Shown in pieces: positions 37,196 to 49,659 of a stretch of DNA of 64,000 nt. The notes beneath the pieces are model-generated. The model worked only from the letters and a program-made list of their open reading frames with translations. It was not told the origin of the DNA and did not search any database. The translations under genes were made by a program, and so were the position numbers. Position 1 is the stretch's first letter. Each line of letters begins with the position of its first letter. Source of the stretch: Physella acuta (Eukaryota > Mollusca > Gastropoda > Physidae); contig NW_026731950.1 of the NCBI RefSeq assembly GCF_028476545.1, forward strand, positions 62,001 through 126,000. Direction: 5' to 3'.

Positions 37196-39283
37196 ATTTT
37201 GTACACACACGTACATATGTTCACATACGTTTTATCAAACTATTACTTATTTTCTTTGCCAACTTGTAGTTAGACATGTTGGTACCACCGTACAATCAGA
37301 ATTCCATCTATTGTTAACATATTTTAACTGTTCTTCAATCTTCAGTTATATCCTGCCAGAAATCACAATCCTATCCAAGACAAAAAATAGTTATTTATTT
37401 TTTTTGCATTTTTTTTTCCTATTGTCTGACACACTGCATGATTGAAAAGCTCGGTATTTTTAACCACACATCTTACCACCTATTTCGGCTCCAGTGGCGG
37501 ATAATCGAATCATTGCTGCTTCATCTAATCGAATTATCTGAGCACTATCACCCATTCCTGTGTCATCGTCCCCCACTCCTTCGTTCTATATCTCTTTACT
37601 CTATATCTCCATATATCTCTGATTAAATATACCCTCATATGTTTATCATTACCTTTATCTTCATATGTTCAGAACTCTTTATTTTCCTATTTTTCTGTAT
37701 ACATTCAAGTACAGCTATTTCACTATCTTTTATCTGCTAACCTCTATCTTTATCTCTTTTTAAAAATGTCAGTTTATATCTTTATCAATATACTTTCAAA
37801 TATCTTTATGTCACTATTTCTTCATCTGTTTATCTCTATATCTTTATCTTAATTATATATTTTTCGCTCTATTTCTTCATCTCTCTGTAACTTTCTTTCT
37901 ATTTATATAAAGCTATCTTTTTTAAATCTATATCTTCATGTATCTATCTATGTATCTCTCGGTCTCTTCATCTATCTTTATCTCTTTAACATTTTCTCAT
38001 CATCTCACAGTCAATCTCTTTATTTAAACAGTCTATTCCCTCTAGCAAGATGTCCTCATCACATATCTAAGCCTCTCTCGTCTTAACAAATATTTTTCCC
38101 ATTTATTTTTCCTTTTTATTTTTTGTTCAGCTGTTCTTGTCGCGCACTCTATGAAGGTCGGGGGCGAGGGGGGAAAGGAGGATTTGGGAAGGGGTGCCCC
38201 AACCAAGCCGGGCTGCTTTTGTTTTTTAATTTATGTTAATAAACCGCAAGTTCCCTGGGCCGGCGCTACCTATAAGGCGAACTAGGCGGTCGCCTAGGGC
38301 GCTATCCCTAGGGGGGGGGGGGGGGGACGGACGCAAAAATGTGTAACCGCCATTATCAAAAAGTAGCTCATAATTAATAACTTTGATTATCTTTTATAAA
38401 CTATAGACAGGGTATATACAAAGGCGTAGCGATCTATTTCGGCGAACAGGACGAACTATCAATTTTACACCCCCACCCCAAAATTAGGCCTATATAGGCC
38501 TACATTTTTTCGCGTTGGTGAAACTGCACCCCACCTCCCTCATTTGGAAAGGTCGGGGCGCTTTTTACCCCTCACTTTGCCGTTTTAGTTTAGTGACACG
38601 TAATTGATGTAGAAAACGATTAAATAAGTAGGCTACGTAATTTAAATTTTGAACATTTCAAACGGTTATCTAATTTTAATATTGATTTAGTGATCGCTCT
38701 AGTGCATCACGGGGCGTTCCAAAACTCTTGCAATTTTGGTTTTTAATAGGGCTTGTAAGTCTTGTTTTCTCTGACTTTGAATTACAAATCTGTTCTTGTG
38801 TATAGAGTTTTGAAATGACGGGGTGTTCAAAGTATCGTATTTTTATTTGGCGGTTGTCGTGTAGTTGTAGGTCTAGTGGAATCTGATTGGTAGTAGAGGA
38901 ATGAGAATGTAGGTGATAAAGTATCGTAGTTCTGTAGTCCGGGAGTATCGAGCCTTGCTGTATTAAGGTTTTAAGATGTGTTTACCGTTATCGTTTCCAG
39001 TTAAATCTTTGTTGATTGGGAGTATGGTGAACTTAAGCGAGGTGGTGTCGTAGTTCTGGAGTATCGAGTCTAATTATGTTTAGGTATAGACGTTTGATAT
39101 GCATTGTGAATGTAGTAGAGTTTGAGTATATCGAGAAGTCGAGTTTATCGTACGTTAGATCATTTCAATTCAGGACGAAATTGTCACGGAACACCCTAGA
39201 AAGAAAGGTAGGCGTCCTCTAGCTGAAAAATTTGGAGTGTTTTTAGGAATCTATAATACCACTCTTAAAGTATTAATATATAG
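37196..39283. other. Formin intron with TATC-rich low complexity
   Basis: 37560-38090 is a diffuse CTTTATCTCTATA-like tract. At 38255-38440 are fragments resembling ends of the GGCGTAGC MITE family, with no duplication found. At 38711-39206, CACGGGGCGTTCC and GTCACGGAACACCC could be inverted ends of an old element. No gene was seen. Confidence 0.4.
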
Positions 39284-39634
39284 TACGAGCCGCTATTTAG
39301 TTGTTTTTTTTTCTACTTTTCAGTAATTTATAATTTGTGAATTCGACAGTACCAATGCTGCCACTGAAAATATTTGCTTAAAAACACTAAACCCCCCCCC
39401 CCCTCCCCCCCCCCCCCCCCAACCTGAAAGCAGCCTCCTCTTAGTTACCTCCTCTAAGTTTAAAATCGTTTCAAACTAAATTATCTGCCCCTAATAGCCG
39501 TCACCAAATCCGTCTCTATGATTGTAAAATGTAAACAGCGTGACCACAGCTCACCAGACAATGTGGGGGTGGGGTGGGGGTGGTAGTGATAGTGATAGAG
39601 AGAAAGAGAGGGGACTGCAAGGAGGCGCTTGCAG
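39284..39634 (+). repeat. Dispersed repeat C, copy 2
   Basis: It is the inverted counterpart of 20014-20379, sharing AATTTGTGAATTCGACAGTA, CCAATGCTGCCACTGAAAAT and CCTCCTCTAAGTTTAAAATC. The poly-C run in the middle is expanded here. The family is unknown. Confidence 0.85.
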
Positions 39635-42610
39635 CTTGTTTTCTAACGGCTAACAGAAGAGAATTATATATATAGATTATATAGGCTTTAATTGATAATT
39701 AGCCATAAACTTTGTTTTCTATTAAGTTATTATTTTTTAATATTTAAACAATATTTATTGCAATCTCTTAAAAAGTTACCCTTTTATGAATTTTTTAAGG
39801 CGTCCCATTATTATGGGGATCCAAAATTTAATAGATAAGAGGACAAGAACATCCGATCAAAAGTAATGCTTGTCATCAATATTGACTAAAGGTATGTTAT
39901 AATAAAGCTACTGTTTATGATGTCAAGAACCTACAACTAAGTAGTCATTTGGTAAAATATATTGTTTTGACAAGTTTATACCATTAATATAAAAATTAAT
40001 CATAATGATTTGTAATGAAATTTAAAGAGTTTGATTGTGTTTTTCAAGCATGTCTTAGTTACAGTTGGTTAATTTCCCTATTCTTGTGAAAGTTATTTCC
40101 CATGAATGAAATGTAGGTATTTGGATTTCAAAATGGGAGATAATTCGTTGCTTAACTTTATATTCATTTCAAATTCCTCGCCTTAGGTTGACCGCTTACT
40201 TTTTAATACAACTTTAAGTTATTATTTGCTTTTGTAAAAATTATATAGAGCAGAAGTTCTAAGCAAAATAGTTTGGTAGTTTTTTTTAGCATTATCAAGT
40301 TGAAAAACAAATACATCAGTAGCCGTTGTAGATTGCAATCTATATATATACTAGCCGTCCCGGCCAGGCCCTGCTCTGGCTTTTGTGAAAAACCTTTCTG
40401 TTAAAGACCTCAATTGTGTCTGGGTGTTCTTTCAATTAAAGCTCTTAGAGTTCACAAACTACAATTTAACTCACAGTTTATAACCATTTAACTGCAGATA
40501 CATTAATTGTCTTGTTGTCAGTGCCAATGAAGTCAGGTATATTTTTTGTAAACATGATGAGCTTGATTAGTGTAACACTAACAAGGTGCTTTAGTCAACT
40601 CTTTGTATACTAGCGCAAGGGTTTTCCATAAATGGCATACTCTTGCAACGGAAATATTTGTTTGTTATTTTATATAATGCTTGTATATTACTGTATATTA
40701 TAAGGGAAAAATTAATTTTTAAAACGTTTATTAACGTTTAAAATGTGGTTATTTTAAAAGTCAGTGTTGTGACATTATGTTTTTTTCCAAGGGTTATGAG
40801 AATGGGGCGCAATGGGTAAAAGCATGCGAAGATATGAAAATGGGGTATAAAATCCCTTAAACTTTATGTGACGACCCCATTATATCAAACAGAAAGTCCC
40901 TACGTTAGTAAAGAAAAGCTACCTTACCTGTGTTAGAAACTAACCAATAGGGTTGTGCGATATAGACAACACGACCTTAAGGTATTGATGGCTTTTGTGA
41001 ACGTGATAAACATAGTGAGGACGTTAAGTAAATGACGTCATGTAACGGTGAGTTAGGTGGGCATGAACAAAATTGAGATAACAGCTCCATATGTTACTAC
41101 TTATTTTTTTTTAAATAGTTATTAAATGAGTTCTTATTATAGCCATGTTTAATTTTTTTCTCTTTATAATCTTGTTCAGAAATAGTGGTATAAGGGAAAT
41201 AATCGATGGCTCCTTTGTTAAATTCAGTTTTTACGGGATTAATTCCCTTGTACATAATTTGATCTTTTTTTTAGTATTTATAGAATTATTTTTTTAAAAA
41301 GCACATTGCAGTAATTTTGAGGCGAAAAAAATCAGGTGCCGCTATACATAAATGGAGTTCATTATTCCCAAAACGATTAAATTATGCAGTCTCAACCTTA
41401 GATCTCACGCTATAAATGGCAATGGCTTTGAGCTTCATTAAGTATGGGGGGTGGACGGGGGTGGACGAAGATTGCGTTCTTTTAAATTAATATTAAATAT
41501 GGAGGATAATTTTAGGTCTACCCTCGAAGTATACAGAGCTACGGTAATGGCCGCCAAACTGTGCATGTACGCAGCGGGATTGGCTAGACAAATGAAGCCT
41601 CACGTCTGAGTTGAAGGTCCGATAACTGCGTGATGTTTAATTCCTTGTCGTTAACTCAGCACTCCATGATAGTGCTTAAATACATTCAGAGTATCAACTG
41701 TTATTAAAATATTATATTGCACATCCAATTTACATTATTGTTGTAGTTTATTATTTTTTTTTTCACCCATCATTATGTTGTGATTAAACATAATCGATGA
41801 CGTTGTTAATTGAATATATTATACACTTCAACTATATCCGTTAAATAGCGAGATTTTTTTTTTTTTTTTTTAAATTTGAAACATAAAATTTAAGAAAAAA
41901 AACCTATATAAATACACATCAAAGCCATCTTTCTAAACAATAATCAGACATCTAAATAAAACAAAATAATTAAGAATACAAGTAGGTAGGCTAAAACTAA
42001 AACTAACTTGGAAAAGGTCAGCTGTAGGAGAAGCAGAAGCAGCCTGAATGTCGTGGACCAAACTTGAAGGAATCGCACTGAACCGAATACGATTGAGGGG
42101 TGGGGTGGCGTCCCTATGCTCCACAAGGTGTCCACGTGAATCATGACGATGAATACTGCATATTTTTTGACTAATTTGAAACCGATTTTTTTATTTCACA
42201 AGTTATATCTCAACCTGTTCTACGAACTTATTCTAAAAACAAGTCAGAACTTTTATAACTTTCATACTAATGCAGTCGCAAATCTCTCATCCATCTCTCA
42301 TTTAACCCCCCCCCCCCCCCCCCCCGTCCTTACCCACCTGGCTCTAGGAGCGTCAACGTGTTTCTCCCCAGCCCCCACCTACTCAACTCCACGTCAGATT
42401 AAAACAACTGCCCCTGTATGAGATTCGTTGTGTTTAATATTCTGTGGGGCATGGGTAGGGTGTGTTTGTGTGTTTGTGTGCGGCGAGAGGAGGTATAGAG
42501 GGAGAAAAAAAAGCCGAGTGGGTTGGGTTTTTTTTTAATGGCAAGAAGCCAATCAATCGTGTGATCGATTACATCCCGGATTAGATTGGCCAGATTTGAT
42601 ATAAATCAGA
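39635..42610. other. Formin intron, no gene seen
   Basis: AT-rich. ACTAGCCGTCCCGGCCAGGC at about 40350 follows a TA run and may be one end of an unidentified repeat. Poly-T is at 41857-41870 and poly-C at 42306-42325. No coding region is supported. Confidence 0.4.
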
Positions 42611-42636
42611 TTAACATCGCATGTGTGTTGTGTTTC

Positions 42637-42940
42637 TCTTCCCCGCCCCACTGTTATCAAATTCCCCTGTTCCCTATACTACCCCCACCACTATCTTTCC
42701 CCATCCCACTGTCATCGTTCTTCTGTTTCCTCTACCAGTTTCACTAGTGTCTCCCCCCACCCCGTTGTAATCAAGTTCCTCTGTTCCCTTTACCACTCTC
42801 ACCATCTTCCCCCCACCCCACAGTAATCAAGCTCCCCAGTTCCCTCTACCATCCCCACCACTTTCTCCGCCACCACTTTCTTCTCCCCACCCCACTGTCA
42901 TCAAGTTCCCCTGTTCCCTCTTCCACTCTCCCCAGGTTTC
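42637..42940. repeat. Diverged pyrimidine-rich minisatellite
   Basis: Five or so units of roughly 60 bp, each with CCCCACTGTCATCAAGTTCC and TGTTCCCTCTACCA-like blocks. Confidence 0.75.
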
Positions 42941-44017
42941 CATTTATTCCCTCATCCACCATCACCATGTCGCTACATCATCATCATCATCATCGCACAC
43001 CACCACACCTGCTGTCTATTCACCCGTGATACATAGGCCCTATGTTTTCATATAATAATACAAAATTACTTCCTATAATTATCTACATGTAGCAGAACAC
43101 TAACATAAAAATTGTATTTTATTGCAATTTAGCTTACCTGCTTGGACTTTATTCTTGTTGTTCTGTTGTTTGTTTTTTTCCTAAAAGTTATTTCCTGTTT
43201 AATTTTTACAACGGTATTTGATGTCTACCTACTTATTTTAACACGATGGTGGCATTTCGAGGTTTAAAACTGAATGTTAAAATTGAGATAAGTGTAAAAT
43301 AGGTGTTAATAAAAAGCTATTTTCCTAAACCGTGTAAAACTGTACAAATCGACGCCAGCACTACAGTAAAGAAAGTTGCGTGACACTCCCCATACACCCT
43401 TGAAGCCACGCAGCTATTAAATCACATTAAGGGAACATTATTTAATCAATAACTCCAAGAGAAATTCTTGATTAATAATGTAAATTAGGTGGAAAAAATA
43501 GTATATTAATTAACAAAATCTTTAGTTTTTAACAATTTCATAGCCAACATAGGCTTTCAGTAATGATTTAGAGTTATCTCGCTTAGCGAATACGTCCAGT
43601 AGTCACCCGTGATTGCGTATCAATATTATCCCCTACTAAAATACCTGTCATAAATACATTTATTACCCCTCTACTATACTATATATTTACCCGGTGGGCG
43701 GTAATTATACACCCTCGGGGCTATCGGAAGTGCTCTGCCCTCGTCTTCTCCTCGTCCTGTACACCGCGATTAGAAATCCCGGCCCTCGCCGTAGACTTTT
43801 TCTCAGCGGCATTTTCCGGTCGTGCGGATTACACGGACGTTCGCGCGTTGTTGATGTTTGATTTGATGTGAGAGGTTAGCATCAGAGATAGGCATCAACT
43901 TTTCTGGATATGCAATATGTTGTCACTTGTTAAAATAATGTGGATATAAATATTTCACGCAGGCAGGATGTGAATGTTATTTAATAGTGATTTTGTTAAT
44001 CATATCAGTTACTGTAT
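42941..44017. other. Formin intron with a GC-richer patch
   Basis: About 43690-43860 is noticeably GC- and CpG-richer than its surroundings (for example CTCGTCTTCTCCTCGTCCTG, CGGACGTTCGCGCGTTG). It carries no convincing open frame and no recognised element. It might be regulatory, but nothing proves this. Confidence 0.35.
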
Positions 44018-44224
44018 CAGTGGTTCTTAATCTTTTAGGAGGTACCGAACCCCACCAGTTTCATGCGCACATTTACCGAGACCTTCTTAATAGTTGTATC
44101 GTCATCATTGACCAAAACCTGATCGTAAATCGTATGAGTCGAGTGTGTGTCTTGAACTCCTCCGAACCCATGAGACTGATCCACCGAACCCCTGAGGTTC
44201 GATCGAACCCCAGTTAAGAAACAC
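44018..44224. mobile_element. hAT-like MITE (CAGTGGTTCTTAA type)
   Basis: It starts CAGTGGTTCTTAATCTTTTA and ends with GGTTCGATCGAACCCC then AGTTAAGAAACAC, an imperfect inverted match. ACCGAACCCC repeats inside. The target duplication is obscured by the adjoining AT repeat. Confidence 0.65.
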
Positions 44225-44226
44225 AT

Positions 44227-44460
<234 letters not shown>

Positions 44461-45127
44461 ATAGTTTATACATTAACAATAAATAATATAGAATTATTAA
44501 TATCAAGAAAATACTATTATTCCGTTCTGAAACTAATAATTATTAAAAAAAAAACAGCCTGTCATTAACATAACAAGCTCTGCAAAGGCAGCGCATGACA
44601 TAAGCCTGGAGTAGATCTTAGTGTCGGACATTAGCCCCTGGATAATCCTTCCCCCCCCCTCCCCAACCCTGTTGTTTTGTTGTGATGACCGGTGACAAGG
44701 CGCCGTCAAAATTAGGTCAGGTGAATTAATTAATCCCTGGGCGACCGGTCGTGGGGGTGACGCATGGCTGATTTACACGGTGACTGCAGGCGTCAAAGAT
44801 TCGTTCTGCGGTGCTGTGCCCCCCCCCCCCCCCCCCCCACAACAGCATCGTCTTGACGTTTGGTTGGGGAGGGAAGGGAAAGGTCTGCGCCAATTATGAA
44901 ACACGGTGTTGGTTGTAGCGCAGTTTTTAGAGTAAAGGCGTTAATTAGATATTTTATTTTTCTAAAGAACATTATTAGATTATTCGTCTTTTTTTTAGAG
45001 ATTTAGTCTGACTGAAATTCGACGTTTAGAATATTAAAATCGGTGTGTAGGCTATGTTTTAACTAAAAGAAAAAAAAAAACGTTTTTTCTTCATTTTAAA
45101 CTAATAATTTTTTTTTTAAATTAAGAT
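44461..45127. other. Formin intron, no gene seen
   Basis: Contains a poly-C run at about 44820-44837. Nothing else was recognised. Confidence 0.4.
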
Positions 45128-45378
45128 GGGCATTTTTATGACTATATGGATTGACTGCATGACTTGACGTTCTGATTTCATTGACGGACCGACTTCATGA
45201 CTTGAAAGACCTAATTTAACTAGACGGACGACTATATGACTTGACAGCCCGACTTCATTACTATACGGACCGACTTCATAACTTGACGGCCCGACTGTAT
45301 GACTTGACGGACCGACTGTATGCATCTACGGACCGACTATATGACTTGACGGCCATACTACCTGACTTGACGGCCGGC
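45128..45378. repeat. 21-bp minisatellite
   Basis: Roughly eleven degenerate units of the type GACTTGACGGACCGACTGTA. Confidence 0.8.
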
Positions 45379-45540
45379 GGACATGACTGTTTTGTGTACC
45401 GTCTGTTGATCAACTAATCAGGAATGCGCGACGACTTTTGCGTGATCGTCACGGTGATTAATGTTTCCTGTTGCACGTTTCGTTAATTAGGCTAACCTCT
45501 AATCAGATAAGGGCCATTGTTGAAGAGTGGGTGGAATTTG

Positions 45541-45676
45541 GAACTGTTCTAGACAAATTGTTCTAGACAAATTGCACTGGACAAATTGCTCTGGACAAAT
45601 TGCACTGGACAAATTGCACTGAACAAATTGCACTGAACAAATTGCACTGGGTTAATTGCACTGGACAAATTGTTCA
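45541..45676. repeat. 14-bp minisatellite
   Basis: About ten units of TGCACTGGACAAAT in tandem. No inverted partner array was found nearby. Confidence 0.88.
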
Positions 45677-46659
45677 TTGAGGATAACGGGAAGTGCCGTA
45701 AATCAAAGAATGCTTTCGTTGGATTTTTTGTTTACAAATGCCAGTCATGTGACTTGATCACGAGACCTTCGATAAACACGAGCAGATGGTCGTGTGCTTG
45801 AAGTCTGTTCTGTGTGTTGATAAAATTAAGTACAGGTCCAGTCAAGATTAGAATTAGATCGTTTATTGTGCTGAATCCAGATTTTTAAATGTACGATATT
45901 TAGTTACGTGAAATTAGTGTGCGAGATATTTGAGTATTCAAGAAAATGTTTTGGAGATTTTTTAACAAATCTCTCAAAAATTTCAAAAATTACCCTCTTT
46001 ATACAGGTTTCACTCAATAATTCATACATTTTTTCGGGCTATATTTTGTCAAAATGTCCATTCTGGTTGAATCAATTGTTTTTTTAATCAAACCAAACAG
46101 CATTAGCCCTGGGGTTAAGTTCTTAAGTTCTCGCTATCCCAACAAGGATAAAATGGGCTGGGGATTTATAAGAGCTTCTTAATTAATTGAGACGTGTCTC
46201 GTTCTCCATTAGATGGCCCGGCTAATGAAGGAGGTTTTAAAAATTTTTGAAATTTAAAAAAAATAATGATGCCAAAACTGGATCGGGGTAATAACACAAA
46301 AATGATATACACGACAAGAAAGACTTTTATGGAACTTTCATTGAAGTGACTGTAAAATATTGCAGTGTGTTTTAGTTAAAACTTGTAAAAAAAAATAATT
46401 GTTTCACATTGGACTAACTTTGTTTCCACCAAATTATCGAGCAAAATTGTGTTGGTTTTATTTTCCTTGTTCTTGCTTCTTTCTTAAATGCAATATTGGA
46501 AGTTCGTACTACATAGTAGACAAATAATCTCTAACGCGGTAACCCCCCCCCCCCCCCCCACACACACACACCTCTTTGTATTATTGCAAAGATAGACAAC
46601 AGCTGTAGAGATTGTGTGCTGTTCTTACTAAAGAAGTTGATAGTTAATGCTAAGGAAGC
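45677..46659. other. Formin intron, no gene seen
   Basis: AT-rich with a poly-C/(CA)n patch at about 46543-46571. No gene was recognised. Confidence 0.4.
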
Positions 46660-47040
46660 TTTCAGCTGATTTCATAAAGGAATAATTTGTTTATTATTTC
46701 TGTAAAGGAATTTGTTTATGTTCTTGAAATGGCAAATGTTGGCTGTAATTTTAAGTGGAATAATTTGATGTTATAATCACAAAAGAGAAAGAATTCTTGT
46801 ATTTTTACTATTATTACCAAGATAGGTTTTTACTCACCATGTAGAATCGCGAGCTAGAGTTTTCAGCTGATCTTATGAATGAATAATTTGACTATTATTT
46901 ATGTGAAGGATTTTGATTGTGTTCTTGAAATGGCAAATTTTATGAGGAAGGATTTAATTTTATAGTAACAAAAGAGCAACAATTGGTACCGTTTTTACCA
47001 AGGTAGATTTGCACTCACCTAGTAGAACCGTGAACTATGG
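46660..47040 (+). promoter_or_regulatory. Tandemly duplicated leader upstream of alternative formin start
   Basis: Two diverged direct copies of about 200 and 180 bp (46660-46860 and 46861-47040) share TTTCAGCTGAT, GAATAATTTG, GTTCTTGAAATGGCAAAT and ACTCACC-TAGTAGAA-like blocks. The second copy ends at the ATG of the 47037 exon; the equivalent position of the first copy has AGAG instead of ATGG. Lying right before an alternative first coding exon, the duplication may carry promoter or 5' UTR elements. No TATA box or start site is proven. Confidence 0.5.
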
Positions 47041-47532
47041 ATAAACACAACCGTCCCTGGAGCCTCGCTCTACATAACCGACACCGCTTCCAGAGCCGCT
47101 CCCTGAAGTATCTCAACGAAACGGCCGGATATTCCATGTTCAGTCCGGAACTGACCTCAACCCCTCGCTGGCTGGACGACAGCTTCGATTCGGATTTCGA
47201 TGACGACGACGGGTTTACCTGGTCAGACCACGACCCCCACGGTCATTCCCCCCAGTATTCCAGGACGACGCCCCTCCCCCGGGGTAACGACCGCAGGGTG
47301 GTCAGTCTCGGCACCTACACGCCGGACTACTGGCCAGGTGTGTTTGGTACCCGGCACACGTCCGTGTTGAACGAGAGGTGCCTGTCCGAGAGTCGTCTGG
47401 CTGACGTCTGCATGGACCGTTTCCTGTCCCGGTCGTGTATCTACCTCATCCGACGCCCGACCGTGGGGAGTTTCTGTAAACTGAGGCGTAAGCTGGCCAC
47501 ATGCGACTGTATCTGGATGCAGGATTTCCTAG
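47037..47532 (+). CDS. INF2: INF2-type formin, alternative first coding exon (DID module 2)
   Basis: A 496-bp exon from ATG to donor CTAG|GTAGGC, ending in phase 1. The ATG has A at -3 and G at +4, and an in-frame TGA sits 6 bases upstream. The first 110 or so residues are unlike any formin I know: basic and aromatic (NRPWSLALHNRHRF), then an acidic stretch (DDSFDSDFDDDDGF), then HDPHGHSPQYSRTTPLPRG. The last 45 or so residues are DID: SCIYLIRRPTVGSFCKLRRK and then CIWMQDFL, aligning with human INF2 CIRLLQMPSVVNYSGLRKR and GWMVQFL. It thus parallels module 1 (12897-13001 plus the start of 17568). GC content and the sharp ORF boundary support it being real. The 19 residues read past the donor are intron. 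Confidence 0.85.
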
Positions 47533-47649
47533 GTAGGCGGGGCAAGCTTTAATTTTATTTATTTAACTTAAGCAGTGTTATTAACTAAATTAATCGCGGT
47601 ACACGTTTTGTTATTATTTAGTTAACTTTAGCTGTGTTTTTAACTAAAT

Positions 47650-47869
47650 CAGGGGTCTCCAAACTACAGTCCGCGGGCCGGATGCGGCCCGCGATGTCCT
47701 CTCATCCGGCCCGCGGAGATCTTTTTCTGCACGGAAAAAAAAACGTTTCTTGGTGATGGCTGAGGAGCTTTGCCCAAGAAAATCAAAGACATGCCTGGAA
47801 GAAACTGGCCCCCGAACTGAAATTTAATAATTAATGCGGCCCTCGGACTGAAAAGTTTGGAGACCCCTG
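47650..47869. mobile_element. hAT-type MITE, exact 8-bp TSD
   Basis: The ends CAGGGGTCTCCAAACT and AGTTTGGAGACCCCTG are perfect inverted repeats. AACTAAAT flanks at 47642-47649 and 47870-47877. The GC-rich interior has inverted GCGGCCCGCG-type motifs. It sits 117 bases after the alternative first exon, in diverged repeats of a TTAACTTTAGCTGTG-containing unit. Confidence 0.93.
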
Positions 47870-48004
47870 AACTAAATTAATCGCGGTACAAGTTTTATTC
47901 TTATTTAATTAACTTCAGCTATATCGTTCACTTAAAGCTCAAGTTAAAAATAAATAAATATAATGTTAGAAGTGCTAAATTATTCATTTAGTATTAAACT
48001 AATG

Positions 48005-48178
48005 GGGGACGGGGTGGCCTAAGTGTTCGAGTTCGAATCCGGGTTCAAGTCGGCAGACCCTCCCTGAGTCCACCCAGCTCTGATGGGTACCTTACGTTAA
48101 GAAAAGTAAAAGATAGGTCACAGAAACATACCATCAGGTTTGGAAGCGGAACCTTACTTTTACTTTATTAAACGAATG
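48005..48178 (+). mobile_element. SINE family A copy, internally deleted
   Basis: Head GGGGACGGGGTGGCCTAAGT, GAGTTCGAATCC, GAGTCCACCCAGCTCTGATG, then a shortened body and a CCATCAGGTTTGGAAGCGGA tail. Confidence 0.85.
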
Positions 48179-48866
48179 TAGATAACGCCATTACGCGATA
48201 GATTACATCTGTATTCTATGGATGGGGAATGCAATTTTAAATAGATTTTATTTATCCAATAACACTGTTCGTGTTATAATTTAGGCTGGGTTATTATATT
48301 GATTCGGCCTAGTGTTAAGGCTAGGGTTAGGAATATAATATATATATAACATTGTTTTCACAAAAACGCGATCAGAATATTGAGGTTAAATCGAAGTGAC
48401 TGTTTCCGACGCCATATTTAAATGTTGAAAGGCTTCAACTTATTTTCTAGGCTATCCAACCGGCAGATATTAAACTATCCTAGACATCTTCTACCAGCTT
48501 ACGAGGACGAGAGTTGATTATGTGTTATTAGGTTTTCGTGGATTTTCCGACCTTTCGTGTAGGTTTTCCTGAAGTAATTTTGCGGACGTGATTACTAACT
48601 ATAAGATACGGAAATTTTAATTTTTTAATTATTTTCATGCAACGGTGATGTGCTAAGCTCATGTCAAGGTTTAGGTTAGGGCTAGACCTACAATTTAATT
48701 CCTCCAGTGGGAAATTACGGAAAATTATTATAGACTATTCAATGAACAGATTAGGGATTATCGTCTTTCTGGGATTATCTTTCTGCCGAATCATAAATGT
48801 TAGAAGAGGATCGTTTGTTAGGTTAAGGTTAAAACATCTTCAGAAAAGTCTACTGATATATAGTGG
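48179..48866. other. Formin intron, no gene seen
   Basis: Unique AT-rich sequence with no recognisable features. Confidence 0.4.
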
Positions 48867-48867
48867 T

Positions 48868-49160
48868 ACCGGGGTCGGCGTAGTCGGGTAGGTAAACATC
48901 ATGGCTGCTAAACCGAAAGTCCCGAGTTCGAAACCCTGGGAAGATAAGGTTCGATATCTAGGGACAAAATACCATAAAGGAGAGTAAACTCCAAAATCAA
49001 ACAGCTGCTGCCTTGTAGTTTGTCCTTGGTTGAACAAATGCTATAGAAAAAGAAAAGCAGGCTGAAATCGGAGTCATATGGCGCATAACAGCTTGACTCG
49101 TTGTTGTGTTGGAGAAAATCACATCCAACATTACAATTAAGAGTGAAGAAGAAGTAGACA
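48868..49160 (+). mobile_element. SINE family B copy
   Basis: Head GGTCGGCGTAGTCGGGTAGG with GAGTTCGAAACCC, AACTCCAAAATCAAACAGCT, AGCAGGCTGAAATCGGAGTC, CATCCAACATTA and a GAAGAAGAAG tail. Confidence 0.85.
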
Positions 49161-49206
49161 GTCGTAGCACAAATAATCCAAACATTAAAATAGGTTTAAG
49201 TATGCT

Positions 49207-49372
49207 ACAAAGAGGACGGTGTGGTCGGGTAGTAGAGCGCTCGACTGCTATCTGTCCGGACCTGAGTCCGCAGGGCGTCTCTGAGTCCACCCAGCTTTAA
49301 TGGGTACCTGACACGTTACGACAAAAGTAAAGGGGATGAGGCATAAGGCTGACAACACCATCCTTGCTGATC
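49207..49372 (+). mobile_element. SINE family A copy, head plus partial body
   Basis: Head GAGGACGGTGTGGTCGGGTA, GAGCGCTCGACTGC, then GAGTCCACCCAGCTTTAATG and GGTACCTGAC. The 3' part degenerates after about 49370. Confidence 0.8.
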
Positions 49373-49659
49373 GTGGCCACAGCTATAAATTCCAACAGAG
49401 TATAAAGAAAAAACTCTGAGAAAACTGTCCCAGAATTCCAGAGTCTAGCACCGACAGACGGATTAGTCGACGTCTCACGCTCGTGATCCAGGCCAGTCAT
49501 ATGTTGACACTGACAAGCAAACGTTAATCCCTTGATTTGCATTTAAATTAAATCATCAACCGTTATTTATAGTTTGAAAAAATAAATAATGTTTTGTGGT
49601 TGTGTTTTTTTTTCTTGTGCTGTGCTGTTGTATTCACAAGTGAATTAAGTTTCATTTCG

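Noticed and set aside
38711-39206. Element with GGGGCGTTCC and GGAACACCC ends
   Set aside because: The inverted match is short and imperfect and no target duplication could be found.
40350-40420. Helitron 3' end in reverse orientation (ACTAGCCGTCCCGGCC after a TA run)
   Set aside because: No matching other end was found and the stem is unconvincing.
43690-43860. CpG-rich patch as a fourth formin promoter
   Set aside because: No ATG exon with a phase-1 donor was recognised next to it, so there is nothing to tie it to the gene.
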